Source of the DNA: Cordia subcordata
Taxonomy: Eukaryota; Streptophyta; Magnoliopsida; Boraginales; Cordiaceae
Assembly (NCBI GenBank): GCA_028554755.1
Contig: JAPTOF010000035.1
Location: forward strand, 72,001 to 136,000
Direction: 5' to 3'
Length of the DNA stretch: 64,000 nt
The translations under genes and the position numbers were made by a program. Below, piece after piece: positions 28,801 to 41,200 of this stretch (positions are counted from its first letter, which is position 1; each line of letters begins with the position of its first letter). Under the pieces are notes generated by a model. That model was not told the DNA's origin, did not search any database, and was given only the letters and a program-made list of their open reading frames with translations.

Positions 28801-31800
28801 TTTCCTTCTTCAACAAAGAATAACACTGCCAAAAAGTATATAGATATAGAAGCAGATTACTCAGCATAAATTTTTGACATGAAAATGAAACTATATGAAA
28901 TATATGCACATACATATAAGCACTCTTTCCATGCATGAATCAGAAACCTAGGCAAGGAAATGCAGTTTAAGCAACAAAGAAAGAGAGATCTTATAGAAAA
29001 CACACCCGCTCCAAGATAGCTTGGGTTTGCTTTCTCCCCAGTTGTTCATGCCGCATTGCATCAATAGCTTCTTGGTATTTGGCATACATTTTAGCTAGCT
29101 GATTATACAAGAAGACAGAAGCTTTTAGGAAGGGAGGGCAGAAGAAAGAAAAGCGAAACCAATTAGTAGGAAAATGCTATTTTTCCACATTCTAGGTGCC
29201 ATCATTTTTAACCTGGAAAAAAATAGCGTCTTCCTCATTGATGCTATGACAAAGCTAGAGATGGAAAAAGAGTAAACAACTTACACTCCAACCATCTCGA
29301 AGAAGTGAAGCTGCTAAAGCAGTCCCTGAAAGACCAGCTGGATAACTCGGTGCAAGCATGCGATCGTCCTCAACTGTTTCACTACCTCCAACCACGGCCA
29401 ACCCTCTGTCATCATACAAAGAAGGGGGAGAAAAAGCATAAGGAAAAAAAAAAAAAAAGGAAAACAAAAAAAGCATAATTTCCTGAAGCTCCAGAATTAC
29501 CAGTCGGAAACACATTCAAGCAAAAATCTCACAGAACACAATATTTTGCTACTCATTTACTCTTGTCAAACATGGCAGGAGACATTTTAGCCCAAAACAT
29601 CAAAATAGAAATGTCCTTGGGAAACAAAAAATCATCCTAATATTCATCTCACAAACAGAAGTTCAGATATAATAATTCAGAAAGAAAAATGTTTCCCAAA
29701 AAAGCTCAAAGTCACCACTCCAAATTGGCTGGAATAAACACTATGTAGTCAAAGGTTTAGATGGCATTTGCCAGATGTGCAGAAACTGCATCCATATGCA
29801 TATCATACAATGGAACTGAGAATTTGCAAAAAGGCCCAATAAAGAAAGCATTTACAAAAGCAGCAAAGACTTAAATTTTAAAATTATAAAGAAATTAAAA
29901 AAGTTCAGTAGAATAGCATGGCAAAATGGAAAAAACCAATAAGCTTTACACAAAAGAAATTTGTGAAGATAATCATTGTCCTCCCCAAAATGTCTTTTGA
30001 AAAGGGTATCAAACTTACGATTCGGTTGAAAAGCCAAATGGAAGAGTCTTTAGTTCATTCTCTTTCCTAGTCTTCACCAACTCCGCTTCACACATCTCAA
30101 GTTTCTCCTTCAAGCATGCCAATTCCTACACCATTGGAAAATCAAAGCAGCAATGATATAACTAACAACAGAGCATCAAGTCAAACAGAAGTTTTGGCTA
30201 CTAATCATTTTAATCTAGTTATTGAGCTAGACTTGACAATGTTTGACAGGAAACAATCCTATAATTTCGAAACAGACCTTGCTACTAAGATTCATATCCA
30301 AAGTCTAATTATTAAGTGTAGAGAGAAAGGTCATTAAAGAAAGGGGATTCAAAGGGTGGTCAGTACAAGTGCCCTCTTCCGGAACAAAAGCTAGGAGATT
30401 GCCTAGCCTTGAGACTTCATTTTAAGCTTCATTTGGAAAATAAATTTGCATCGAATCCTCAACAACCCCAAAAAGTGCATATAGTTTGACCTAATTTATA
30501 AGGTCGGTAATGAAATTGAAAAGGTATGGCTATCCTGATCTTCTTAAGACGGGAGGTAATGAGTAGTATAGGGAGCTGGATAAGTTTAGGAGTTCATGGA
30601 TGGTTCCCTCACGAGTTTTTCAATGAGCTATAGGAGAAACTTTAATATCAAGCTTGCAAAACAGCAAGACAGAGTTCAGCATTATTTTAAAAATCTTCTC
30701 AGCATGTTCCTGTCCCACTTTTTGCATCTCATTCAGTAAAATGACACCCATCCATATGCAATTGCCAGGGCCAAGGAGGCAGGGGAGCAAGGGAGACTAG
30801 AGAGCTTTCCATTGAAGACAAAAATGTCATTGAGAACAAAATTAATGCATGTTATGACTTGCTACCATTTTTTCTAAGTTGGATTAGTAGCAGTATTTAT
30901 ATAGGTAACTCTTTAAGCAATCCATGCCCTCATACATTTATACAAAGATCAAGTTGTATTAATATAAATAAACCAGTAGTAAGTAAGAAAAAGACCTAAC
31001 TGAAGACCATCATTGATAAAAACCTATTAGGAGACATTAGATCTGTCTCAAGGTTCAAAACCAGTATAAACATCACCTCCTTTTGGAAATCAACAACACA
31101 TAAGATGAAAGTACCAATAGTTGCAATAGCCATAAGCCTTTGACACATTGTAGAGCAGCTTGGAAATATGAATACCTTCTCAATTTCCTTCCTAGTGGAT
31201 ACCTCCTTCTCAAGCCTCTCTTTGTAATCATTTTCAACTTGATTTAAATGAGTCTGCTCACCCAAAAAAGAAATGTTGGAATGTTAAAAGATTAAGTAAA
31301 CCAATCTTAAAATAATGAAGATCCAAATAGCAATCAGGACACAAAAGCTGATTAGGACAATATAGATTACAACACCACTATCCCTTTTTCAGATATCCTA
31401 TTCCAATTTCAAGTACACAGCACTGTAAAGAGAGCTCACTTCCAAAGCCTTGATCACTCCCTCAAGTTCTCCTGCCTTTCTCGACCATTCTTCAGAACTC
31501 TCCTTATATAAGTCAACAAGTTTTGTTACCTACACAGTCATGAGTTTGCTAGTCAACAGAAAGCATTTGGAGACACAAACAGATATAACGGCAATGAGAG
31601 AAGAACTACCATTGAAAGGCACATGCATATAGATTATTTGCATATGTAGGTATTTTAAAGAAGGAAAAGCATACACAGATTATGCAGATACAGAGAGACA
31701 ACACATATTCATAAAATTTACCGTTGAGATTTCGGCACGATATTGCTCTTCAGTTGCTGCACAAGCATCCTTAGATGACAATAACTCCTTCACATGTACA

Positions 31801-33459
31801 TATAGACATAAAGAGATAAGTATACAAAACAAACTGTGACAAATTATAAATTATCAATACCCTACAAAACAGAAAGAACCTGCTCCAGAGATGCCAGCTT
31901 TGACTCAAGCTCCTTCACTCTCCCCTGGTTCCAGTTTAAAGAGCTAGAACTTTCATTGAACTTTTTCTCAACCTGAATAAGGTAAAATAATCATGTTATA
32001 AAGCATATGCTCTTTTCAATGAAAAGACAAAAAAAAGCAAATTTCTAAAATGAGCCTGAGAACATCTGCTAGATGCTACTTACATCTGCAAGCCTAGCAG
32101 ACATATCCGCTTCAAGTTCACCATGTTTCTTCCTCAATTCAATCAGACTATTAACCTTTGCAGGTAACTCATCATTAAGCCATGTGTTATGCCTTTCTAG
32201 CAGCTCCTTTTCCTGCACATTCACAATTAAGCAAAATGTTCATTGTTGTTTCTTTGATTCTTCCAGACGAGGCAAAGGGAAGGAGTCCATCAGAAGGAAA
32301 ACAATGGCCATCATGTTGCCAAGAAGCGTATGAGCTTCACAACTCTTTTGCAACAAATGTAGTGATTTTATGTATAATTTTGCTGATAACGTGTCAGACA
32401 TTGGGGTGAACTACCCCAAACACATAAAAGTGAAAACAATTGTAGAATCATGGAACAATGGACTCCAGAAAGAATATAAAGGATTAGATCCAGCTGAAGA
32501 ATAATGGGGAAGAAGGTTGCAGTCACCTGAGAAAGACGAGCACAAGAGACTTGACAACGTGCCAGCTTAGACTCTAACTCGCTCAACCGTGATTCTTTCA
32601 CTGCAGCAGCATCGGTCAAATTGACCTTCAAGTGGCGTAGTAACCGATGATAAGCACAAATACAGAGTGATAAAAATGCAAATTAACTTGAAAAGGATTG
32701 TATGTTTGTGTTAAGGTTGAATGTGAGAGGGTGGTAAAATGGTAGCAGCGGTAGTATAAAGCATAGAATAAAGAATGAATCAAAAGGACATGGGTAATAG
32801 AGAGAGGAAAGAATCAAAAGGACATGGATAATAGAGGGAGAGGCGAGGGAATGCATACAATCTTGTCGAGATAGGAGTTGATGGTGGAGTTTTTCTCGGT
32901 GATTTCCAAATCCTTGCGCTCGAGCAATTCCATAAGCTCTCTCTTGGATTTATGAAGCTCCGAAGCTTCCATGGTTAACCGCTCAATTTCTCCATCTTTT
33001 CCAATCTGTTAATGCATAATACAGAAGGCCAAAAAGAGAGAGTTTAAAAAAAAAAAAAAAAAAGGAAGAAGAAGAAGAAGACTTAGGAGAAAATAAATAA
33101 ATAAGACAAAATTTTTTAAAAAAAAAGATAAAGGAAAAAAGGAAGACAGTTACAGATTGAAGATGAATTTGGTGCTTATCGGCTTGGAGCTGAGCTAGCT
33201 GAGAGTCGCGGTGATGGAGGGAAGAGGAAATGTCGGAGTATTTGGATTGGAGGGAAGCGTAATCAGAGGAAAGGGAGACGAACTTGTGTTCGAGCATGGA
33301 GCAGGTTTGCTCCGCCGTAATGGAAGCGGCGTCCGCCTCTGCCCTGAGGGTCTCCAACTGATTCTGTAAACCTCTTATGAACGCCTCTGCCTTCTCCGCC
33401 ACAGCCCTACCATCCTCCCCATACCGCTCCAACTCCTCCGACGATATGAACCCCGCCAT
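7876..33459 (-). CDS. NUA: Nuclear-pore anchor NUA (plant TPR/Mlp1-2 homologue)
   Basis: I rebuilt 48 exons whose phases join without a break, giving 2061 aa, close to the roughly 2,090 of Arabidopsis NUA. The family forms the nuclear basket and acts in mRNA export, SUMO homeostasis and flowering. About the first 1,600 residues are coiled coil; the last exon encodes an acidic tail ending in Gly/Arg repeats ([13 protein letters not shown]). Exons in gene order: 33154-33459, 32859-33005, 32527-32625, 32084-32212, 31880-31972, 31722-31787, 31440-31529, 31176-31253, 30019-30125, 29285-29405, 29006-29098, 27458-27506, 26532-26635, 26316-26384, 25186-25329, 24945-25049, 24719-24832, 24530-24608, 23443-23486, 23259-23332, 21321-21423, 21106-21240, 20929-21027, 20782-20823, 20589-20642, 20252-20431, 18972-19016, 18643-18690, 17637-17720, 17465-17539, 17199-17383, 16909-17011, 15871-15987, 14186-14278, 13508-13666, 13353-13406, 12493-12606, 12303-12380, 12047-12196, 11880-11951, 11239-11394, 11109-11162, 10895-10982, 10736-10812, 10131-10259, 9752-9856, 9314-9485, 7876-9179. 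The start is the first ATG of exon 1 ([14 protein letters not shown]). Every exon keeps the frame open, so the gene looks functional. Individual splice junctions are read by eye. Confidence 0.93.
10242..10550 (-). repeat. Tandem duplication containing a truncated copy of a NUA exon
   Basis: The segment from 10242 repeats from 10410, an offset of 168 bp, with a few differences. The first copy contains the 3' splice acceptor and beginning of the real exon (10131-10259). The second copy (10410-10550), upstream in gene direction, keeps the same acceptor at 10427/10428 and its first codons (ILEKTV), then runs into unrelated sequence and a stop. A smaller repeat of about 28 bp (tgatctgtggatggttaa) is nested in the first copy. 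Confidence 0.85.
16437..16545. repeat. Diverged direct repeat in a NUA intron
   Basis: Two adjacent segments of roughly 40 bases, each beginning CATG(A/G)AAG and containing ATAAGCAAA(G/T)TGGAT, lie about 70 bp apart in an A-rich intron stretch. They look like an old local duplication with no coding content. Confidence 0.5.
19130..20152. mobile_element. PIF/Harbinger-like non-autonomous DNA transposon in a NUA intron
   Basis: The left end begins GGGCCTACTTGGGAGTGTTT and the right end, read inverted, begins GGCCTATTAGGGGGTGTTTTT. Both sides are flanked by TTA (19127-19129 and 20153-20155), the three-base target duplication typical of PIF/Harbinger and Tourist elements. The 1,023 bp body has homopolymer runs (a G run near 19179, T and A runs near 20050 and 20111) and no transposase frame. 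It sits between the NUA exons at 18972-19016 and 20252-20431, which remain intact. Confidence 0.65.
22112..22502. mobile_element. Possible MITE in a NUA intron
   Basis: The left side carries AGGCCAACTCCAAC and the right side, inverted, AGGCCAACTTCAAA, about 390 bp apart. The ends resemble those of small plant inverted-repeat elements, but I could not find a convincing target duplication, and the element borders are uncertain by several bases. Confidence 0.35.
25680..26060. repeat. Low-complexity A/T-rich stretch in a NUA intron
   Basis: AAT and AAC trinucleotide runs give way to about 150 bases of T-rich TTTTA and TTTTC units. It lies between the NUA exons at 25186-25329 and 26316-26384. On the transcribed strand it reads as purine- and A-rich sequence. 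No gene or element ends are visible. Confidence 0.7.
28330..28409 (+). other. Isolated exon-like segment antisense to NUA
   Basis: On the plus strand a pyrimidine-rich tract ending TTTTTCCAG precedes 80 open bases that end CTCAG|GTAATC, a near-ideal acceptor and donor pair. Read in the second phase it encodes [20 protein letters not shown] and a few more residues without a stop. I do not recognise the peptide and see no partner exons nearby. It lies in the 1.5-kb NUA intron 27507-29005, opposite to NUA. It may be a captured gene fragment, an exon of an antisense transcript, or chance. Confidence 0.3.
32777..32845. repeat. Two-copy tandem repeat in a NUA intron
   Basis: A unit of about 34 bases beginning GAATCAAAAGGACATGG occurs twice in a row in the intron between NUA exons 2 and 3, with a few differences. 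Confidence 0.7.
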
Positions 33460-34157
33460 ACTTCTCTCTTCTTCTTCTCACAAAATCTCGCTACTCACTC
33501 AAAGGGATCGTCTCCCTCTGTCTCGGATGCGTTTTGTTTTTGTTGTCGTTGTTGTTATCAGTCATCCATCTAATTTCGTAGGACTTCTTTAAGACTATAA
33601 GCAAAAATTGCAGACGCAGGCTACTAGTGCGTACTATTTATATATGTATCTCAAAGGATCCGCAAGGATGAAAGTGTAGTAGTTTTGGGTTGCGAAGGGC
33701 TTAATTCTTCTGGGCTTTATTTATCTTTACTTTTGGGCCGATTGATCATACAAAGCATCCAGGGTTACGGTCTTTACCCTCCACTTGGAAGAAACGTCGG
33801 GCTTCATTTCCAACTAGGCCCGGCCGAGTGTGTTTTATTAGTGGTGAAGACCAAGTGATTTATCTAAAGCTTTTTTTTTTTTTTTGGGTTGGTTCTGTGG
33901 GTCCAAAGTGATTAAAAGGGGATGAAGCCTTGACAGGCGGGCGGGCGGCAAACATCTGCAACATTGGTTTTTTTTTTTTAACTGTCCGCCCTCCAGAATT
34001 TTCAAGAATCATCATTCTCCTCCTCTTTGCTTTTGAATTTTCAGCTGCTATCCACAGGATTATTCTCACTCTATTACTACCAGTTGAAGAATAGAGAATA
34101 TTTATTTATTTATTATTATTATACATTTATTAATACATACTAAGCAGAAAAGAATGA
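33460..34157. other. Upstream region of NUA
   Basis: This contains the NUA 5' leader and promoter. Immediately upstream of the ATG the sense strand is GA-rich (AGAAGAAGAAGAGAGAAG). No other gene is visible. Two T runs occur near 33871 and 33967. Confidence 0.55.
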
Positions 34158-34352
34158 CAGCATTTTCGGGGGCAGTCAAACTTGTTTGATCGATTCTTGC
34201 AAGAGGCCCTGGGTCTAGTAGCACCAACGTCAAACGCGGACATAGATTGGAAGGAAACCCCAGAAGCTCACGTCTTCGTGTTTGACCTTCCGGGTGCCTC
34301 CAAAGATGAAGTCAAGCTCCAGGTTCACGACAACCCTGGGCAAATATCCTAG
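34158..34352 (+). pseudogene. Truncated HSP20 (class I-like small heat-shock protein) relic
   Basis: An open stretch of 64 codons contains the N-terminal signature of class I small heat-shock proteins: SNLFDRF, then [20 protein letters not shown] and KDEVKLQV. The matching frame has a stop at 34155 and no start codon. It ends at a TAG (34350-34352) just where the alpha-crystallin domain should continue, so the rest of the domain is missing. A nearby ATG at 34154 is in another frame. I infer a decayed fragment. It lies between NUA and the 3' end of FGT1, on the opposite strand to both. Confidence 0.75.
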
Positions 34353-35275
34353 CATACCATTTGTTATGTTATGTTATGTTATGTTATGTTATGTTACGTT
34401 ACGTTACGTAACGTTATACCCTTGAACGTGAAGAGTCTATTTTTGTTGTCTACAGGTTTCTTTCCATCTCTACTCTCCCAATTTCTTTATTTACTCTGCT
34501 GCTTGTAACTTGCTATTTGTAAATGGTGTGGTGCAATGCAGTATTGTCCGCTTGTTCAAACTCCTACTTTAGTCATTCTCCCATAAAGCCGAAACACTGC
34601 TTCCGCATCACTCCACCGTTCCTTTTTTTCTCCTTTTTTACTGTTTCTGAAATCAACACTCTTTCAATTGAATGACCACCGTAATGTAATAGGTGTGTCT
34701 TCCAATCTCAAGGAGAGTATGCACACAGTGTTACATTACTGTTACAAAGCTCTGCCACTAGAAATTGATCCTCAGAGAGAAGCCTCACAGAATTATCGTG
34801 AAACTATGCATCTAAAAATTGATCCTTAGAGAGAGGGAGACCAAACGCACCAAGAGGAATTCGAGGCAAGGCATCTTGTATTTCATTCATGAAGTTGTGA
34901 ATTACAGGGCACTGTTGATGCTGATGCAATTTTGTGGCAACAAAAATGAATCCCGTTATGTCTTGCGACTATCTATACGTGACAACATTTGCAATTTACA
35001 AAAAGAATCTACGCCCAGCAGAGTTAAGAGCCCAAACCAAATTAGTCGCAGACCCGCACACCTCCTTCCCTTCAACTGCAGCTGCAGCTTCCCAACAATT
35101 CTATCTTTAACAATGATACTCGGGCTGGCTGGCTGGCCGGCTGGCCGGCTAACTCACCAGGCAAGCAACGATTGAAGGTGCATCAGAAATGGAACACCAG
35201 AGTGGCGCACTGATCTTGCAAATAATCATTCGTTACACTGAAATCTTAGTGTAAAACTCGTTCTCCTGCTTTTCC
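34353..35275. other. Region downstream of FGT1
   Basis: This holds a pentanucleotide repeat (34363-34416) and the presumed 3' untranslated region of FGT1. A short GGCTGGCCGGCT repeat lies near 35125-35150. The open frame at 34819-35175 has no recognisable motif. Confidence 0.5.
34363..34416 (+). repeat. (TTATG)n pentanucleotide microsatellite
   Basis: About ten units run from TTATG into a variant TTACG form, ending in a small palindromic GTTACGTAAC. It directly follows the HSP20 relic. Confidence 0.9.
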
Positions 35276-38200
35276 TCAATCTTCGATATCTTGGACCCAG
35301 GCCAAATCTGCCAACAAAGCACCCCCCCCCCAAAAAATCCCGGCCCCCCAAATAAACAGTCACGTCTTAGATAACATATTGATATGAAAAAATAATCAAA
35401 CAACTAATTTTGTCATACATAACGTCTATTCAATAGTTGTTGCTAGAAAAGAAACATGAGATTCGGAACACATCAAAACACCTGAACACATTTCAAAAGG
35501 GCTCAGAACGGCTTGATTTTTAGATCTATTTATATTTAATCATGGCTCTGATATCAGGCATATTTGTAATCAAAAGATTATTTTCTTATCAGCATCTTCA
35601 ACATAGTTGTCCATAGGTTTCTTCTCTTTCTTACTCTTTTTCTTTTTTGCATACAGATTGTGGAAACAGGAAAAAGACAATATAGTATAGTAATTGAAAT
35701 ATAGTATAGTTATTGAACATTGTGCTTCCGCTGCAAAGACTACCCCTTGTGTTGGGTAGTTAGGTATGTATTGAGTAGTATGAAAGACATACCTTGAAGG
35801 ACAGATTCAACAGCTGCATTTGGGATAAGTAATCCAACGATTCGTTGATTGTCTGTTGTTGTCTCTATACGCACAACCCTTATTCGTTTATGGCTTTGAC
35901 GCGCCTGCAGAGAATGTTCATTAATGATTGAATATAGCTAATACTGACTAATTTCTAGGGGAAATAAATTTCACATTAGCTGCTTATCTTTCCCCATGAA
36001 GGTGGAAGAAGCACTGGAAACTTGTAATAATCACAGTTCATTTGCAGATTAACTGCCCAAGTTATTATTTTAAATTGATACATTCCTTTTGGAGTATGAC
36101 AATCTCATTTATCTTCAAACTGTACATTATGTCTCAATAAATTTCTCAAAAGATGTAAAGTGGAATAGTTGCTGTCAGTACACTTTCTAAGAAAATAAGC
36201 AAGGGATGTTGATAGGACAGCCACAAAGGGGGTCTTGTAGCCTTTTGCCACCTAAACCTAAAGAACAACCAAGTTAAAAATGTCTACATCAGGATGTCAT
36301 ATCCAGCTGCTTCATCCATAAGGACATCAGCCCATCTGACCATGCAAAGAGCAATATCAATAAAGCATGAGAATTATCCCTTTTTAAGCAATCCCATATG
36401 CATGTACCCACACATAAGAAACAGTGAAGAAAGCTTTCTGCATTAACAAATCATGGGCATTTTTTTTTCAAAGAGCTAGGGGAACACATAATGCAAGAGA
36501 GATTACATGCATCTTCCAATCTACCTATCCGAGTAATGCTTCTTTGATGACACGATCATGTAAATAAGAGTAAGTGTAAAGCTACCTGCTTGGAAAGGGC
36601 CTTCTCAATAGTGCCCCACACAGGAAGAATGAGACCGCCCAATACATTTACTTCTTGCAGTCTTCTGCCAACTGTGCAGAAGTTACTTAACTTACAATTG
36701 GGGCCATGCATGCACTGCAGGTCAAAATGATGTGTGAGAAAAAGTAAAGAAAATGATGTTATAAGAAAGCATACACATAGTCATATCTAATTTCTTTCTT
36801 TTAGTTTTTGCCTGTGCTTATATTGATTTCAAATAAACACTTGGTATCAAACATTCATGGACGAAGGAATAGATTGTTTGACCTTCTACCCGTTAACTGT
36901 GATGAAGTTGAACAATAGGATTTTGACACAGATAAAATACTCCAATGACACGAACAAATCCCACTCTATTTGAATGGTATCAGCCATTAAATACCAATCC
37001 CCATTGAAGCTTGTGTTCCAATTAGAGATCTGGGAGGAGAAATATATATGGAACTAGAATCTAAACCACCTTATAAGTGGAATTAGCTGACATATATGAC
37101 CACAGAGAGTATAAGATTCCATGTGATCATCTACAACTAGTAGTCACCAAATCAAGATTAATGAGTAACTGTATTAGTTTTCCTTTATGCTATTCTTGGA
37201 CATGTAAACGAACATTAAGTACCAGTACAGACTGCAACGGATGCAAGCAAGCTAGCGACATCCAATGCGTTATATTTTGACCCAAAAATGTGTTATATAA
37301 CTATGAGATACCTGCTTTGAAGAAACTTCATATTCCTCTTCCCAACCACTACGTGCTTTTTCTAAAGATGATATCTTTCTGTACTTATCTTTTAACTCTG
37401 CTAGCGGCATCTCCCTGGATATAAAGAAAGGTTAGAAGATGCTTTTGAGATAGGGAAATATCTGGGTTATAATTGAACAAGAAGGCAATTTTCTGATACT
37501 TCACAAACTATATTTAAGCACCTGAGGGCCTCTCCTACAGCAGGACGGTATATTTTGTACATTCTAGGAGCAGACCTGCAACACAATCGTGACAGAAGCA
37601 AAGAGAATAAAGAGGTCTCAGAAACTGTTATTATTACTTAAAACAGCAACCAAATTTTGTCATAGAATCATCAACTTATAAATCTCTATGGTCCTACAAG
37701 AAGTCATAAGACCGGTTTTTATGGTTACCAATAAAAAATATATATACAAAACCTATTTTCTTACCCTTCAAATGCTAGTAGAAAGTGCCGTCTTCCTAAC
37801 CACTCCCTCTTCGATTCATAGAATCCATTATTTGTTGAAGCAGATTCATCTTTTTGCTTCTCTTCAAGCAATGCAGATGCAGCCTACAATAACAACGAAA
37901 AAAGTCACAGGACTGGCATGGTTGCTGAATATAAGCATTGACATGGCAAACAAGTGAATCCTGTCATGAAAGGAAGATACCTCCCACGTGATTCCACGAT
38001 CTAGCGTGAAAGTAAATAATACAGTAGATGCCCCAGACATATTGTCAACATGAACAGTCTGCGAAAATAAGACAATTAATACATTTCGCCCATAAAAACA
38101 AAAGCACCAAGAAGTGTCATACAACCTTCGGTGTTCCTTGCAGTTCAACAATATTAGCTCGCAGATCAACAATTCCAGAATCCAGATTTCCTTCAATACG

Positions 38201-41200
38201 TGCATTTTGGATAAGAAGATCAAGGATGCTGACAAATAACTCGAAGAGCCTAAAGAAGTATGCATATATCAATATTAAGACACATGTAGGAAGAATTATG
38301 ATAGAGAATATCACTGAAGAAAACAGACCTATTTTGGATATCAGGTGGCAACCCTAAAATCCGGTTGAGAAATCGTCCAACATCATGCATGTCAGAATCA
38401 ACAATACGACCAGAAATTTTTCCAGGATCCTTCCCATTACCTGAGATATTATTTTAAGAATCAATCCACAGAATTTGATGACGGCTTAAAGTTATTGACA
38501 ACAAAAGATATACATTGTGAACACTTTGTGTGTGCTTCTTAGTGTGATTTTGTGATTAATCAGAAAAATATAAAAACCATAAGTTAAGATAAAAATAATG
38601 GCACAACTAATTAAAGCAACTGGCACAAAAATGAACGGTCACTAATTTCAACTGCTTGATTCTGCAGGAAACAAGTTACGTGAATCGTGCAAGTCTAAAA
38701 TCAGAAACTGAAGGAGATCTCTTCACCAGGACACTACCAAGAACTGAATCTCTGATTATTCCTACTGAAATAAGAGCTGCTTTCCCCTTGGAGATGAAAC
38801 CTTGTATAGCTTCAGGATTCTCAGATGAACATCCTGGTGGAACAACAGGCAAAGCATCCTGAAATGAAGAGATTGGTTTTGTTTGGCAGAGGGGTGTCAA
38901 TAATTAAGAACTAGCAAGTGAGAGAGAACAAAGAATGATTAATCCAAAGTTATATAAATGTAGCGAGAATAGAAAGACCTGCTCCATAATTCCTCTATAG
39001 AGCACCATCAGAGCCCTCTTTCCATAGACACTATCATAATTATAAGCACTTAGAGTAGGTCCAGCCCTGCAACACATTCAACGGCAGTAATACTTACAGT
39101 TTAGATATAATTTTCACATTTAGCAGCAGCAATTATCACAGCGACAAGGATAATTTGATTTCACCTGCGGTCTCCCTGTGTTAGTGCCCCAAGAGATTCT
39201 AATCTCTTTGCAACAATAGATGCAAACCGTCGTTCACCTCCAAGATTTGTGAATAGTAGCCTGTGAGGAATTCAAAAGAGGGATGCGGGGTTTGCGGTGG
39301 GGAAGAAAATCTTTAGTTTCAGGAGATGGGTGATGGGACAGCCCGAAGAATAGTTCCAGATTTCCTATAAAAGTCTATTGAGGACAATATGACTTGGCAC
39401 CTCTACATGATTCTTAGACCATAATTTGCAAATAATGGCATCTGTAACCAAGTAATGCACACAAAGAATCGTGCACCAACAAAAAATTTGTGATGACAAT
39501 AAAATCTATGATTTTATAGGTCAGTGATTTTAATGATTTCCCAATGAACTCCATAGCTTATATGGTTTTTGCTTCTTGACATTGAGATATTTTCACAGAA
39601 TAGTGAAAATATAATACTGTACAGTTCATTTTAACTCAAAGAACCAGTTGATTGGCATCAAAAAGTAAAGATAAATGGCACATTTCACCTTTCAAACCAA
39701 TTCAATTATTAGATTTAAAGAATTGCCTCAATTATCTTGAGGTTCATATCAATCTAGTTTGTATTATCTTCTACCAGTAAGGTTAATCTGGAGCAGATTG
39801 ACAAGGGAGATTTAAGGTCCTTTGAGCATATGACGGAAATTTATTAAAGTCATCTTTCTCAAATATTTTCATATGCAGCATATATTTTCTACATATTCAA
39901 ATTCACAATGCCTGACCTTTCAACTTTCAAGAGTAGCGTCAAGTGAGAAATAAACAGACTTCTAAAAATCTTATCCTTGCACATTTGGTCTTCCTTTCTT
40001 AAATTGAATACACTTAGGAACTCTGACCAGTACATAGTCCCCACCTGAGATAGTACTGATGATTACATCTTATGGTCTTGAAAGTAAATTTATGTTCTAG
40101 TCCTGAAAGTAGCAAAAAGAAGAAAAGAAAAGGTCCTCCAAACAAACAATTCAAAATCATGAGTCTTCTCAAATTGCATTAATGGAAATCTAAAGTAGGC
40201 ATTTTGACTGCTACATGAGTTTGTACGTATTCTGTATGCGAATCATTCAACAGGATAACCTTTTTATCCTAACTAAAGCAATAGTTTCAACTGATCAAAA
40301 GAAAAGTGGAAAAAACAAACAATAATTTGAAATCACATAATTAGTGAAATATATTACAGAAAAACTTTAACTTTCTTAGGATTAAGCTCTATACTTTCAA
40401 ATATTTGCTGATACCAACACCCCTCTCAAAAAATAGGTACACTTCAACTGCATAATAGTGCCATAGCTATATTTTTGACATCATGCATCCGTACAGAATC
40501 TTATACTTGGATCCCATCTCTCACTTCACACACACAAGGACTAAGATTCTAATTGGAGCCATAATTTGATAACTTGTTAACAAAGTAATGTGAGTGTAAT
40601 CTCTGCTAGTTGAGTTAAATTAGAGGAACAATAAAAAAATCCAGCTCGTGATTAGCCATTGATGATTTAAACATGCTCATGGTCGCATTAACTAATATGG
40701 TGCACCAATTATTAACACATGCCATTGACCAAATTATCTTAGATGATAATCCCATCAACAACTATAGCATACTACCTTTTCCAACTTTGATTGTCATATA
40801 TTTTTCTTTCAGCTGCCGCATATTGATGAATGTGGGAGATGAAAGTATATTTGAACTTCTTGTGCAAAACAGTTAAAATCACCTGTACATCATGCAGTAT
40901 TTTTCCTGACTATCAAAGCATGATATGTACCTATACTCCGGTGCAGAAGCTTGATTCGATCGATGAGTTCTCCCAAATTGTTGAATTGCTCGATCTGCAC
41001 TCCATGGCAGTTCTAGAGTTAAATGAACTCTCCTTTTCTGTCATGAAACATAATTGAAGGCCCCATTATTAAAAACAATTGTGAGATCTTCATCATACAA
41101 ACAAACTGGAACAAGCAACTTCTTTTAAAGCAAAAACTCATGTAAATGCCAACCATTTTCTATGAACAATAATGTTTTTAACTTGTAAACAGGAGTTAAG

